A stretch of DNA of 58,466 bases from Alphaproteobacteria bacterium (GTDB taxonomy: Bacteria > Pseudomonadota > Alphaproteobacteria > Micavibrionales > Micavibrionaceae): contig JAJFGQ010000016.1 in the NCBI GenBank assembly GCA_021776075.1, forward strand, positions 1 to 58,466. Reading direction: 5' to 3'. How positions within the stretch are numbered: the stretch's first letter is position 1; the number at the start of each line of letters is the position of its first letter. Of this stretch, positions 37,925-46,516 are shown piece after piece. The notes under the pieces are model-generated. The model was given only the letters and a program-made list of their open reading frames with translations, ran no database searches and had not been told where the DNA came from. The position numbers were made by a program, and so were the translations under genes.

Positions 37925-38196
37925 TTAACAACAGTCTCATAGGTCAGGACCATATGGTTCCCTTTTCTGTGGGAATGCTTTTCTTTTAAGGCAGCAAGAT
38001 GATCGTCACCCTGGCGCACATGAGCCAGTAATGTTTCTTTCGTGATCTCTTCGCCGGCCTTTGCCAGCTGCATCGCCAGAGCCGGCAGTGCCTTTTTTAG
38101 TGCTTCATAGCGTGCTTGATCTTCCTCCCTGATTATATCAAGAACGGAGAGGGCGGCTTTGATGGCCGGTGGTTGTTCTTTTGTTTCTGTCGCCAT
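37876..38196 (-). CDS. N-terminal part of the frameshifted ankyrin-repeat gene
   Basis: A 106-aa frame beginning MATETKEQPPAIKAALSVLD, helical and charged, no signal peptide. Its last 13 residues (PSPPHPLPLMNVL) look like an out-of-frame tail. A -1 shift at the in-frame A AAT TTT heptamer (37924 down to 37918) would continue into the ankyrin frame and give a 232-aa protein. Either a programmed frameshift or a one-base deletion in a T run explains this; no downstream stem-loop is visible. Confidence 0.55.
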   Translation of the reverse strand: MATETKEQPPAIKAALSVLDIIREEDQARYEALKKALPALAMQLAKAGEEITKETLLAHVRQGDDHLAALKEKHSHRKGNHMVLTYETVVKNFPSPPHPLPLMNVL

Positions 38197-38354
38197 AATG
38201 ACCTTCTAGGAGGCGTGGTTTTCCATTGTCCTGCAATTCTATACGGAAACCTATAACAAATTATGAAAATCATTGTGTTTTTTAAGCTGAAAAACGTGGA
38301 ATTTCAGGATGTTCTCTGCTATTTTTCGTGGCTATGCAAAAGGAGCCTTAACAA

Positions 38355-39857
38355 ATGAGTCAGCAAGCGATGAAAACAGAAGATAATCAGGATCAAAACG
38401 TTCTACGGCAGGCCAAAGAGCAAAAGCTAAAAGCGTTGCTGGATGGCGGTGTTGATCCGTATCCGCATTGTTATGACCGGACACATATGGCGGGTGATTT
38501 GCAGGAACAGCATAAAGACCTGGAAAACGGTGTGGAGCTGGAGGATGCCGTGTCTGTCGCGGGTCGGATCATGGCGATGCGCAATAACGGCATGTTTCTT
38601 GATGTGCAGGATGCGAGTGGCAGAATTCAGGTTTTTTGTCACAAGGACAGCATGGACGAAGATGAACTGGGCAAGCTGAAACAATATGATATTGGTGATA
38701 TTGTCGGGGCGAAAGGCACAATCCGCCGGACGCCACGCGGAGAATTATCCGTGCGCGCCGTGGAAACTGTGATGCTTTGTAAGTCGTTACTGCCTCTGCC
38801 GGAGAAACATCATGGCCTGACGGATATAGAGCAACGCTACCGCCAGCGTTATCTGGACCTGATCATGAATGAGGGCAGCCGGGATACCTTGCGGGCGCGT
38901 TCCAAAATTATTTCTGTTATTCGCCGTTATATGGAGGATATGGGTGCAATCGAAGTCGAAACGCCGATCCTGCATCCGATTATGGGCGGAGCTACCGCCA
39001 AGCCGTTCGTGACACATCATAATGCGCTGGGCACGAATTTTTTCCTGCGTGTCGCGCCGGAGCTTTATCTGAAGCGCTTGATTGCCGGTGGTCTGGCCGA
39101 TGCCGTGTTTGAAATCGGACGGCTGTTCCGCAATGAAGGGATTTCACCGCGCCATAACCCCGAATTTACAACGATTGAGGGTTATCACGCTTATAAAGAC
39201 TATAACGACATGATGGAACTGGTTGAAAATCTGGTGCAGAAAATTGTGATGGAGCTACATGGGACGCTCAAAATACCTTTCGGCGATTTTGAAATTGATT
39301 TTTCCGGACCGTGGCAGCGTAAAAGCATGCTCGACCTTGTCGCCGAAGAAACCAATATTGATTTCCTGCGGTTTGAGGATGCGGACAGCGCTCGGAAAGC
39401 CGCCGAAGATCTTGGTATTTCTATTGACCCGAAAGCAAATTGGGGACAGATCGTGGAAGCCGTGTTTGAGGAGCAGGTGGAGCCGGGCCTGATCCAGCCG
39501 ATCCATGTCACCGATCACCCGATGGATATTTCACCGCTGGCGAAAACGCATCGTGACAATCCGCGTCTGGTGGAGCGTTTTGAGAGCTTCGTCAATACAT
39601 GGGAGATCAGCAACGCCTTTTCCGAGTTGAACGATCCGCAGGAGCAGCGCCGCCGTTTTGAAATGCAGGCCACGGCCCGTGAAGCCGGGGACGAAGAAGC
39701 GCAAATGATGGATGAGGATTTTGTGACGGCGCTGGAATACGGTTTGCCGCCGACAGGGGGCTGGGCGATTGGAATCGACCGGTTATGCATGTTGCTCACG
39801 GATTCATCGAATATCCGTGATGTGATTTGCTTCCCAACTTTGAAGCCGAAAGGATAA
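38355..39857 (+). CDS. lysS: Lysyl-tRNA synthetase, class II
   Basis: Charges tRNA-Lys. The N-terminal OB-fold anticodon-binding domain includes [20 protein letters not shown]. The class II catalytic core has motif 1 around [17 protein letters not shown], motif 2 in [20 protein letters not shown], and motif 3 in [19 protein letters not shown]. The length of 500 aa is normal. AAAGGAGCC precedes the ATG. It converges with the 39869 gene. Confidence 0.97.
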   Translation: MSQQAMKTEDNQDQNVLRQAKEQKLKALLDGGVDPYPHCYDRTHMAGDLQEQHKDLENGVELEDAVSVAGRIMAMRNNGMFLDVQDASGRIQVFCHKDSMDEDELGKLKQYDIGDIVGAKGTIRRTPRGELSVRAVETVMLCKSLLPLPEKHHGLTDIEQRYRQRYLDLIMNEGSRDTLRARSKIISVIRRYMEDMGAIEVETPILHPIMGGATAKPFVTHHNALGTNFFLRVAPELYLKRLIAGGLADAVFEIGRLFRNEGISPRHNPEFTTIEGYHAYKDYNDMMELVENLVQKIVMELHGTLKIPFGDFEIDFSGPWQRKSMLDLVAEETNIDFLRFEDADSARKAAEDLGISIDPKANWGQIVEAVFEEQVEPGLIQPIHVTDHPMDISPLAKTHRDNPRLVERFESFVNTWEISNAFSELNDPQEQRRRFEMQATAREAGDEEAQMMDEDFVTALEYGLPPTGGWAIGIDRLCMLLTDSSNIRDVICFPTLKPKG

Positions 39858-39868
39858 TGGCAAAATTA

Positions 39869-40276
39869 TCAAGGAGCGGGTACGCAATCGCCGAGTTTGA
39901 AAAGTTTTTTTCCGTTATTTGATGTGGAAACAGACTGGACTTTGCATTTTAAAGGCGTTGCTTCTTTGTATAAAAGTTCTCTGACCTTGGACGAAACGTC
40001 TTGTACCTGATTGTTGTTTTGTTCAAAAACACTATGACCGACCGCTTTAACCCCGATATCATCGGATTTCATCATTTGTTTTGCAGTGTTATTTATGGCG
40101 CAGCCTTCATTATAAGACCGTTCCCCGGAGCGGTATAATCCGAAAAAGACCGTTGTTTGCTCTTCATCCATGCAAGTGTCTTTATTCATGTTGGGCAGGC
40201 TGGCGCAGGCAGGAAAGATCATAAAGGCACTAGCTATTGCAAAAAGTTTCATCAGTTTGATGGTAGATGGACTCAT
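39869..40276 (-). CDS. Small secreted or lipoprotein-like hypothetical protein
   Basis: A 135-aa protein with a hydrophobic N-terminal signal (KLMKLFAIASAFMIFPACAS). The FPAC motif is a poor but possible lipobox. The mature part has Cys residues in DTCMDEE, EGCAINN, LKCKVQS and GDCVPAP, suggesting two disulfides. No family recognised. The true start may be the internal ATG (MKLFAIAS). A 16-bp inverted repeat separates it from the gene upstream. Confidence 0.6.
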   Translation of the reverse strand: MSPSTIKLMKLFAIASAFMIFPACASLPNMNKDTCMDEEQTTVFFGLYRSGERSYNEGCAINNTAKQMMKSDDIGVKAVGHSVFEQNNNQVQDVSSKVRELLYKEATPLKCKVQSVSTSNNGKKLFKLGDCVPAP

Positions 40277-40298
40277 ATTTTTACATCTTTGTAAGTTA

Positions 40299-40343
40299 TT
40301 AGAAAGAAGCGCTTCAAATTCAAATCAAAGCGCTTCTTTCTAA
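40299..40343 (-). terminator. 16-bp inverted repeat, probable terminator of the 40348 gene
   Basis: Arms 40299-40314 and 40328-40343 are exact reverse complements (core AGAAAGAAGCGCTT), with a 13-nt loop. It starts 5 bp after the stop of the minus-strand gene at 40348. No clear T tract follows, so it may act as a weak or factor-assisted terminator, or stabilise the 3' end of the mRNA. Confidence 0.55.
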
Positions 40344-40347
40344 ATTA

Positions 40348-41034
40348 TTAGGGTGTGAATTTTTTGCAGTCCAGATTCTCTTTTGTCAGAAGGATCACAG
40401 AAGTTGCCGCAGCTTCTTTTCCACAAGGGGACATCAGGTTCTGAGATACGATGGATGTCGCGGTTTTGAACTCCTCATGAAGCTCAAGCAAGGCACCAAG
40501 CCCTACGGCAACAAGCCCGTTATCTTTCTTGACCAGTCCGGCATTAATAGCGGAAAGCGCAGCGTTTTGAGAAAGACAGGTTCTGCTCTGGCTGCTTTTG
40601 CCACCGCCAATTCCTGTATAAGGTGCGCCGACAGAAAGGGACCAGCCCTCACCGCAATTTCCTGTTGGTTGAATATAGACAGAAGGGGCTATCCCAATCG
40701 GAAGAGGTGAGTCATAGTTTTCTGTAATGCTGATCGGGCCTGTTGATGAATTAGAGTGTGAATCAGAATTTCCGCCAGTGGCCTTTGATTTCCCGCCGCT
40801 TGCATAGGATGAAGCATTTGAATTTGAATGAGCCTTTCCACCTTTTGCAATATTCGTATTGTTATTGTAGTTAGTGTTTCGGTTCGTGTTTTTAATTTTG
40901 TTGCCGCCACAAGGCTCGACTAAATCGACACCGCAGCCGGTTTCGGTTGCGCTCGTTTCGTTATGACCGCCCAAGCCCATTGCAAAGAAGAGAGCTGCCG
41001 TTGCCAAGGTTAATTTTACACCAGAGTTTTTCAT
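40348..41034 (-). CDS. Secreted protein with Asn/Ser/Gly-rich low-complexity region
   Basis: A 228-aa protein from ATG 41032-41034, preceded by AGGTAAGACA; a longer frame to 41079 covers this site. The signal peptide is GVKLTLATAALFFAMGLGG. Residues about 40-85 are Asn/Ser/Lys/Gly-rich (NTNRNTNYNNNTNIAKGG, SKATGGNSDSHSNSS). The C-terminal half is more globular, with Cys residues at GNCGEGW, RTCLSQN, SPCGKE and LDCKKF. This could be a surface or matrix protein; no family recognised. Confidence 0.62.
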   Translation of the reverse strand: MKNSGVKLTLATAALFFAMGLGGHNETSATETGCGVDLVEPCGGNKIKNTNRNTNYNNNTNIAKGGKAHSNSNASSYASGGKSKATGGNSDSHSNSSTGPISITENYDSPLPIGIAPSVYIQPTGNCGEGWSLSVGAPYTGIGGGKSSQSRTCLSQNAALSAINAGLVKKDNGLVAVGLGALLELHEEFKTATSIVSQNLMSPCGKEAAATSVILLTKENLDCKKFTP

Positions 41035-41225
41035 TGTCTTACCTATCGTTTTGAAGTTTTGTTTACGTATATAATGCATGGTCTTATGTCATAAAGAAGA
41101 TATTCTGTCAAACTTATTTTTCATATTTTTGTTTGTGTAATTTATTATTTATGGTATATGAAGCCCATAAATAATATGAATTCCGGCAATATGTATTCTG
41201 GATGATTTTAAAAAGGCAATGAAAG

Positions 41226-42563
41226 ATGACAGAGAAGAGTGAAGCGGCCAGTAACGATGAGGAAATCAGCACTACAGAGAATAATGGTTCTGATCGTAAT
41301 AAGACTTCAAAACACTGGCTTTCGCGGATATTTAATGTTGCCGCGCCCATGGCCGCAGGTCTTGGTGTAGGGCTTGCTATTAAAAGCTGTGTGGTTGCTT
41401 CTTTATGTACGGTTGGCGCACCGGCAATGGTGACGGCTGTTGTGGCCAGTGCCAGTGCAGGCCTTTTGACAGGCTTGCTTAAGGAAGGCTGGAAATATAA
41501 TTCAGAGCAAAAAGAAGACCCGACGGCTAAATTCTTTACAAAGAAAAGGCTTTCAAGGCTTTTTACCAGTATGGCAATTGCCGGTGTTGCTGGATCTTTT
41601 TCTTTTGTGTTTGCCGATGAAATTAAGGATGCCGCAGGATTTGTCTACGATAAGGTGGGCGGCCTGTTTGGTGGGGCAGCCCTTGCTCCTCTGGAAAGTT
41701 CTGTTGTTGAAACACCGTTGCAGGAAGATACGGGACCTTCTGAGTCTGTTGTTTTGGAAGAGGCGGCTGAAATCCCTGTTATTCCGGTGCAGATTGTTGA
41801 ATCTGACATTTATGCGGTGGAAAAAGGTGATAATCTTTGGACGATTGTTAAAGAACATTATGGATTGACAAATGATGCCGATATTCAGCGTTATACGGAT
41901 GGCGTTGCTGCGGGTAATAACCTAACAAGCGGTACGGCAGCTAGTCATCTTGCTCTTGATGATCAGATAACCCTCATGCCTGCTGAAATTTTAGAAAATC
42001 ATAACCAGTTGGCGCTGGATTGGACGGCTCTGGATGCTGAAACAAAGGGTAACTTAAGTCAGAATACAGTTTCTTCTCACGTGCCAATAAAACCAGCCGT
42101 TCTTGTGGTTAGTGATGTTAATGAGGCTGTAAGCTTTCCTACAGAAGGCGTTGAAGAGATTCAGGAAATTGAACCTGTTGTTATTCAAGCGTTGGAGCCG
42201 GTAAAGCCCATACTTAAAGATGTTGGACTAATTCAGTCCCTGGAGAGACCGGAGAGCGTTACGTCAGATTTCAACAAAACACAAATACTCGATACATATA
42301 CGGAACCTATGGGTATCTGGGAAGAAAACACAGAGTTTGCTGATAACAAGGCGCTTGATACGCCGACAGAACCCATGGGGATTTGGGAAGATAAGCCCGA
42401 GCTTGCCGCTGATATAAATCAGGATAACAATGAGGGGGCTGTTTGCAGTCCGGTTATTCAGGGTGCGGATATTGGGTTTGTCTGTGCAATGGATCATGGC
42501 AATCTGGCCATTATCGAAGGGGATAGTATCATTATCCAGCCGGCGTTATTCTCTCCGAGATAA
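41226..42563 (+). CDS. LysM-domain membrane protein with duplicated C-terminal motif
   Basis: A 445-aa protein. Two hydrophobic stretches (about 36-86 and 114-130) precede a Glu/Val-rich linker. A LysM domain lies at about 194-252 (YAVEKGDNLWTIVKEHYGL ... DDQITLMP), which usually binds peptidoglycan. Near the C-terminus LDTYTEPMGIWE (355-366) and LDTPTEPMGIWE (377-388) repeat with a 22-residue period. It overlaps the convergent PPC-domain gene by 32 bp. Role in the envelope inferred from LysM. Confidence 0.75.
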   Translation: MTEKSEAASNDEEISTTENNGSDRNKTSKHWLSRIFNVAAPMAAGLGVGLAIKSCVVASLCTVGAPAMVTAVVASASAGLLTGLLKEGWKYNSEQKEDPTAKFFTKKRLSRLFTSMAIAGVAGSFSFVFADEIKDAAGFVYDKVGGLFGGAALAPLESSVVETPLQEDTGPSESVVLEEAAEIPVIPVQIVESDIYAVEKGDNLWTIVKEHYGLTNDADIQRYTDGVAAGNNLTSGTAASHLALDDQITLMPAEILENHNQLALDWTALDAETKGNLSQNTVSSHVPIKPAVLVVSDVNEAVSFPTEGVEEIQEIEPVVIQALEPVKPILKDVGLIQSLERPESVTSDFNKTQILDTYTEPMGIWEENTEFADNKALDTPTEPMGIWEDKPELAADINQDNNEGAVCSPVIQGADIGFVCAMDHGNLAIIEGDSIIIQPALFSPR

Positions 42564-42990
42564 TCCGCGTGCTTTTCTTATTGGGTGTTTTTTCCCGTTT
42601 GAAGAACGCATTGGGAGCATAGGACAGGACGATTTCCATCGGGCTGACACATGTTCCTTCGATCAGGTGACCGTCCTCCCGTGAATCCCCGTTATTGCTT
42701 GTGATATGGACGTGCGGGGTGCGCTCACCGTCCTGCATAAGGATCGTACCCTGCATGGAATTAACGTTGAACACGCCTTTAATCTGCCGGCACAGACTCC
42801 CGGCGCCATATTTCCCGCATTCATTCATAAAGCTGAGGTCTTCGGCGCTGCCGATACCTGAAATAATGGCGGCGTATCTTATGCCCTTTTCTACAGCAAG
42901 CGTTTTCAGAGACTCCATAATTTTGTCGCCCTGTTCAAGGGAAACGTAATACGTCCTGCTGTGGCTGTCATAATTATATTCCATGCACAT
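42532..42990 (-). CDS. PPC/DUF296-domain protein
   Basis: A 152-aa protein matching the PPC (DUF296) fold of AT-hook-associated proteins: YYVSLEQGDKIMESLKTLAV, GIRYAAIISGIGSAEDLSF, then the putative metal site in TPHVHITSNNG and DGHLIEGTCVSPMEIVLS. In bacteria these small stand-alone proteins are of uncertain function, with DNA binding or ligand binding proposed. The start could be the internal ATG two codons in. Its 3' end overlaps the LysM gene. Confidence 0.8.
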   Translation of the reverse strand: MCMEYNYDSHSRTYYVSLEQGDKIMESLKTLAVEKGIRYAAIISGIGSAEDLSFMNECGKYGAGSLCRQIKGVFNVNSMQGTILMQDGERTPHVHITSNNGDSREDGHLIEGTCVSPMEIVLSYAPNAFFKREKTPNKKSTRIISERITPAG

Positions 42991-43029
42991 TTAGTAGCAG
43001 AACTCTTTGATTATTACAAATTTGGGCTG

Positions 43030-44289
43030 TCATGAAAGACCGGGCTGCGTCCGTTTTTTGGGTTTGGGCAGGAGATGTTGAGCAGCTTTCTCGACGGCTT
43101 CCTTATATCGTTCCAGCGCCTTTTGTCCGGATTCATATTGTTCCTGCGTGAGGGGGAATGTCTGTATTCCCTCCGCGATTTTGTCTTTCAAATGCGGTTG
43201 GGTGATGCTGAGATAACGTCGTACGGGTTGCCAGAGGTGATAGCTTACCCCTCTGTATTCATTCCGTGACATTGTTGTGTTTTCTGTGATTTCGCGGGCC
43301 TTGTCCATGATGTTCTCCATGGTCATAGTCGCCATTTTCTCCGGTCCTTGTTCACGGATAAAATCGCGGACGGCCAGTAATCCCGGTATCGTATAGTTAA
43401 AAAAAGCCGGTGCGGAAACGAATGTCATATCATCGATCCATCCGTCCGTTAGAATATTAACTTCAGCGTCGGTCATTTTTGAAATAATCATTTTGGCCAG
43501 TTGTGGCGCGCTGCGCATGCCTCGTGCTTCAATTTGTTTGATGGCTCTGTATGTGGCAGCCTCTGAAGCAGCCTGAAGATTCCCTTCCTGCGCCAGCTTT
43601 AATGTTCCCGCGATGTCGGCGTATGTTTCCGCGCGGTAAATATCATATTCCGAGCGGAGCCTTTTTTCGCCGCTGGAGACAAGGGCCTGCCATGAATTTG
43701 TTCGTCCGCCGGAGGAGGTTATATTGGCCCTGAACCACGGGTCGGTGCAATGAAAGCCTTCATGCAGTCTTTTGAAGCGGCGGATCTGATCGTGGGATTG
43801 GCTGAATTTGAGTCCTCTTAAGCTGATCTGTTTACCGTTATATTGCAGCCAGTTTAATTTGGGTGAGGCATTGTTATAGGCGGCATAAGGGCTGGCCCAT
43901 TTTTTAACTTTCAGCTCGGCATGGATCAGGCAGGCTCCATTCTTTTCGTCGTAGGCTTTGTGGTGTTTCAGGTTTCGTACTGACAAAGTGTGCTTTTGTT
44001 TTAAGCCCTGTATTAAAAGCCATGCCAAATGATCATCAATATGCCGTTCACTTTTTTTGGCGATGATGTTTTTAACGGCCTGCACTGAATTAAGCGTTTC
44101 GCCGTCTTGTTCCATGCGGTCCATTTCTTTTTCGACCAGGGCAGCATTAAAAAACAGAACCGGTTCCTTGTGCGGGTTATGGGCTGTGAACAGGGCGCTT
44201 AAGGACTCCCGTTCCTCTGCCGCTACGGCTTGGGTAAACAGGGTTGAAGACAGAAGGACGGCGGCTATGACGTTAAAACTATGTTTCAT
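43030..44289 (-). CDS. Secreted HEXXH protein, putative zinc metallopeptidase, copy 2
   Basis: A 419-aa protein with a signal peptide (FNVIAAVLLSSTLFTQAVAA, cleaved before EERE). The candidate active site is RLHEGFHCTDPWF (His176-Glu177-x-x-His180). 41 residues later comes ETYADIAGTLKLAQEG, which could give the third ligand as in gluzincins. It is a clear paralog of the gene immediately upstream (44289-45566), sharing LSALFTAHNP, KEPVLF, DGWIDD/DGWIDN, YTIPGLLA and KAREITE/KARDITE. Its ATG shares one base with that gene's stop (TAATG). No described peptidase family is recognised, so enzymatic activity is inferred. Confidence 0.72.
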   Translation of the reverse strand: MKHSFNVIAAVLLSSTLFTQAVAAEERESLSALFTAHNPHKEPVLFFNAALVEKEMDRMEQDGETLNSVQAVKNIIAKKSERHIDDHLAWLLIQGLKQKHTLSVRNLKHHKAYDEKNGACLIHAELKVKKWASPYAAYNNASPKLNWLQYNGKQISLRGLKFSQSHDQIRRFKRLHEGFHCTDPWFRANITSSGGRTNSWQALVSSGEKRLRSEYDIYRAETYADIAGTLKLAQEGNLQAASEAATYRAIKQIEARGMRSAPQLAKMIISKMTDAEVNILTDGWIDDMTFVSAPAFFNYTIPGLLAVRDFIREQGPEKMATMTMENIMDKAREITENTTMSRNEYRGVSYHLWQPVRRYLSITQPHLKDKIAEGIQTFPLTQEQYESGQKALERYKEAVEKAAQHLLPKPKKRTQPGLS

Positions 44290-45566
44290 TATGGTCTTGG
44301 CTCCGGGAGTGTGGGTTTTTTATTTTGCGGCGTGACGGCGGCAATGGCTGTGTTCAGTATAGCGTTGTATGCTTCTAGTGCTTTTTGACCGGTTACGATT
44401 TGTTCTGCTGTGATGGGGGTTGCCCTGCTTTTTGCCGCCTGTCCTTTTGCGGGGCCAATCCGGTCGCGGAGCGCGGTAAACATAGCATAGGCGAGCCCTC
44501 TGTGTTCATCGTTGCTCAGTGCTGTTTTTTCTGTGATGTCTCTGGCTTTGTTCATGATGTCCTCCATCGTCATGGCTGCCATTTTTTCTGCGCCTTGTTT
44601 CTGAATAAACTCATGGGCGGCCAGCAAGCCGGGGATTGTGTAATGGCGCAGTTTTTCGACGGGGATAAAGGCCCTATTATCAATCCAGCCGTCGCTGCGA
44701 ATATCAATCTGCCCGCCTGTTTTTTGATAAAGCCATTCATGGATACCTGTGCCCTCTGCTTGATACGGGGAGCTTACCTGCTGGATTAAAGCCCGAAAAG
44801 CAGCGATGTCACGGCCGGCATTTATGTGCCCTTCCTGTGCCAGTTTCAGGATGCTAAAAACATCAGAAAATGTTTCCTCCATATTGATATAGCGTATTTC
44901 TTTCACCCGCGCGGTACTGGTGGCCTGAAAATTCTGCCATGACGAGGTATGTATATCAGTCAGGATTTTTGTTTTAAACCACGGGTCAATGCAGTGCGTG
45001 CCTTCATGCAATTTCATGTAACGGCTGATTAAATCGCGGGTTATGCCGAATTCAAGTTCATTCAGAAAAATGCCGTTTTTTTCCAGCCGGGCCAGACTGA
45101 GCAGTTGGTCATTGTTGAAAAAGGAGAGGATATCCGTTGTTTTATAGCTCCGTTCCGGTACGGCACTGACAAAGCAGACCGCATTGGCCGGGTCATAGCC
45201 ATAGAATTCCTTTGGTGTGCGCAGGGCCATCATATTGCCTTTGGCAAGGTCGTCAATAAAGCTTGCCGTTAGGGCCCGGTCGGGCCATCGCCCTGTCTTC
45301 CCCTGTACAATCTGCCGCAATGCCTTTGTTGCACCCGGTAGGGAGGAGGGAAGGCCCGTTTCATCCATTTCTTTCTGGAGCATGTCATGGGAGATAAACA
45401 GGACTGGTTCCTTCAACGGGTTATGTGCTGTAAACAGAGCGCTTAAGGCGTTCAGTGACTCCGGTGAATCCGATTTCTCTTTCACAATGTCAGCCGCTTG
45501 TACGCCACTGGCCAGAAAAACGGATGACAGGATGCAAGCCGCGATGGCATTGGATTTACGTTTCAT
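44289..45566 (-). CDS. Secreted HEXXH protein, putative zinc metallopeptidase, copy 1
   Basis: A 425-aa protein with a signal peptide (NAIAACILSSVFLASGVQAA). The motif is KLHEGTHCIDPWF (His187-Glu188-x-x-His191), followed 40 residues later by ETFSDVFSILKLAQEG, in the same geometry as its downstream neighbour. The shared Cys after the second His and the DPWF sequence mark a distinct family. It is first in a two-gene operon. The product is probably periplasmic or exported; the substrate is unknown. Confidence 0.72.
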   Translation of the reverse strand: MKRKSNAIAACILSSVFLASGVQAADIVKEKSDSPESLNALSALFTAHNPLKEPVLFISHDMLQKEMDETGLPSSLPGATKALRQIVQGKTGRWPDRALTASFIDDLAKGNMMALRTPKEFYGYDPANAVCFVSAVPERSYKTTDILSFFNNDQLLSLARLEKNGIFLNELEFGITRDLISRYMKLHEGTHCIDPWFKTKILTDIHTSSWQNFQATSTARVKEIRYINMEETFSDVFSILKLAQEGHINAGRDIAAFRALIQQVSSPYQAEGTGIHEWLYQKTGGQIDIRSDGWIDNRAFIPVEKLRHYTIPGLLAAHEFIQKQGAEKMAAMTMEDIMNKARDITEKTALSNDEHRGLAYAMFTALRDRIGPAKGQAAKSRATPITAEQIVTGQKALEAYNAILNTAIAAVTPQNKKPTLPEPRP

Positions 45567-45653
45567 AGTCGTTTTCTCCCTGATGTAAGGTACTTTTTTT
45601 GCATAAAATAGATATTCTTGTCAAAATCTATTCTTCGGGGTTATTATTCTTTT

Positions 45654-46172
45654 ATGACGACGCTCAAATATTTTGCCTACGGATCAAATCTCTTATTGTC
45701 CCGTCTTAAAGAACGGGTGCTGTCGGCGCAATTTTATGCTGTGGCGGCGTTGAAAGGGCATGTCCTGAAGTTTCACAAACCTAGTAAAAGAGATGGATCA
45801 GCCAAGTGTGATGCCTTTTACACAGGGAATCCTGATGATGTTGTTTATGGCGTTGTCTTTGAAATGGATGAAGGGGAGAAGTCGGTTTTGGATGATGCCG
45901 AGAGCTTAGGGGTAGGGTATCTGGAAAAAAATGCAAATGTTGTGTCTTTGACAGATCAGGAAGAAATCGAAGTTTTTCTCTATTGCGCCATTCTTATTAG
46001 TGATGGGCCTCTGGCACCGTATGACTGGTACAAAGCCTTTGTCGTTGAAGGGGCTAAAGAACATGATCTGCCCGAGGGTTATATCGCTATGTTAGAGACG
46101 ATTGAGGCCGAAGAAGATGAAGACAAGCCGCGCGCTGCCATGAACCGGGGAATTCTGGAACGGAACCGATAG
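45654..46172 (+). CDS. Gamma-glutamylcyclotransferase-like protein
   Basis: A 172-aa protein from the ATG at 45654; a longer frame from 45618 adds an unlikely N-terminus. The fold signature is LKYFAYGSNLLLSRLKERV at the start, then DDVVYGVVFEMDEGEKSVLD, where the DDAESLG segment offers the catalytic acid of this family. The C-terminus is Glu-rich. Relatives cleave gamma-glutamyl amines or act in glutathione turnover; the substrate here is open. First gene of a three-gene cluster with 46184 and 46517. Confidence 0.8.
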   Translation: MTTLKYFAYGSNLLLSRLKERVLSAQFYAVAALKGHVLKFHKPSKRDGSAKCDAFYTGNPDDVVYGVVFEMDEGEKSVLDDAESLGVGYLEKNANVVSLTDQEEIEVFLYCAILISDGPLAPYDWYKAFVVEGAKEHDLPEGYIAMLETIEAEEDEDKPRAAMNRGILERNR

Positions 46173-46183
46173 GTGACTGGTAA

Positions 46184-46516
46184 GTGACTGGCACAGACAA
46201 AAATAAAACAGATTTAGAGCGTGTTATTGCTTTTTTATGCAAGGAACTGGCTTTAACGCCGGAAAAGGTCACTCTTCACGCGCGTCTTCGGCAGGACCTT
46301 GGTGTTGATGGCGAGGATGCCGAATATCTTCTGGAAGGTTTTGTGCATCTTTTTGAGATTGATGATAGCCGTTTACGTCTGAATGATTATTTCGGCCCGG
46401 AGGCAGGCTTTAATCCGGTCCTGTCATTTATTCTATGGATATTCGGCAATCGCAAACCGCTTAAAACCCTGCGTGTTGCTGATCTGGTCCGTGCTGTTGG
46501 AAGTAAGAGGTTGTAA
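46184..46516 (+). CDS. DUF1493-family protein (acyl-carrier-like)
   Basis: A 110-aa protein with a GTG start. The family pattern is clear: LHARLRQDLGVDGEDAEYLL, then HLFEIDDSRLRLNDYFGPEA and GFNPVL. The helical fold resembles acyl carrier proteins but has no DSL phosphopantetheine serine (GVDGEDA instead), so carrier function is not implied. It lies 11 bp after the GGCT-like gene, and its TAA directly abuts the next ATG. Confidence 0.75.
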   Translation: MTGTDKNKTDLERVIAFLCKELALTPEKVTLHARLRQDLGVDGEDAEYLLEGFVHLFEIDDSRLRLNDYFGPEAGFNPVLSFILWIFGNRKPLKTLRVADLVRAVGSKRL

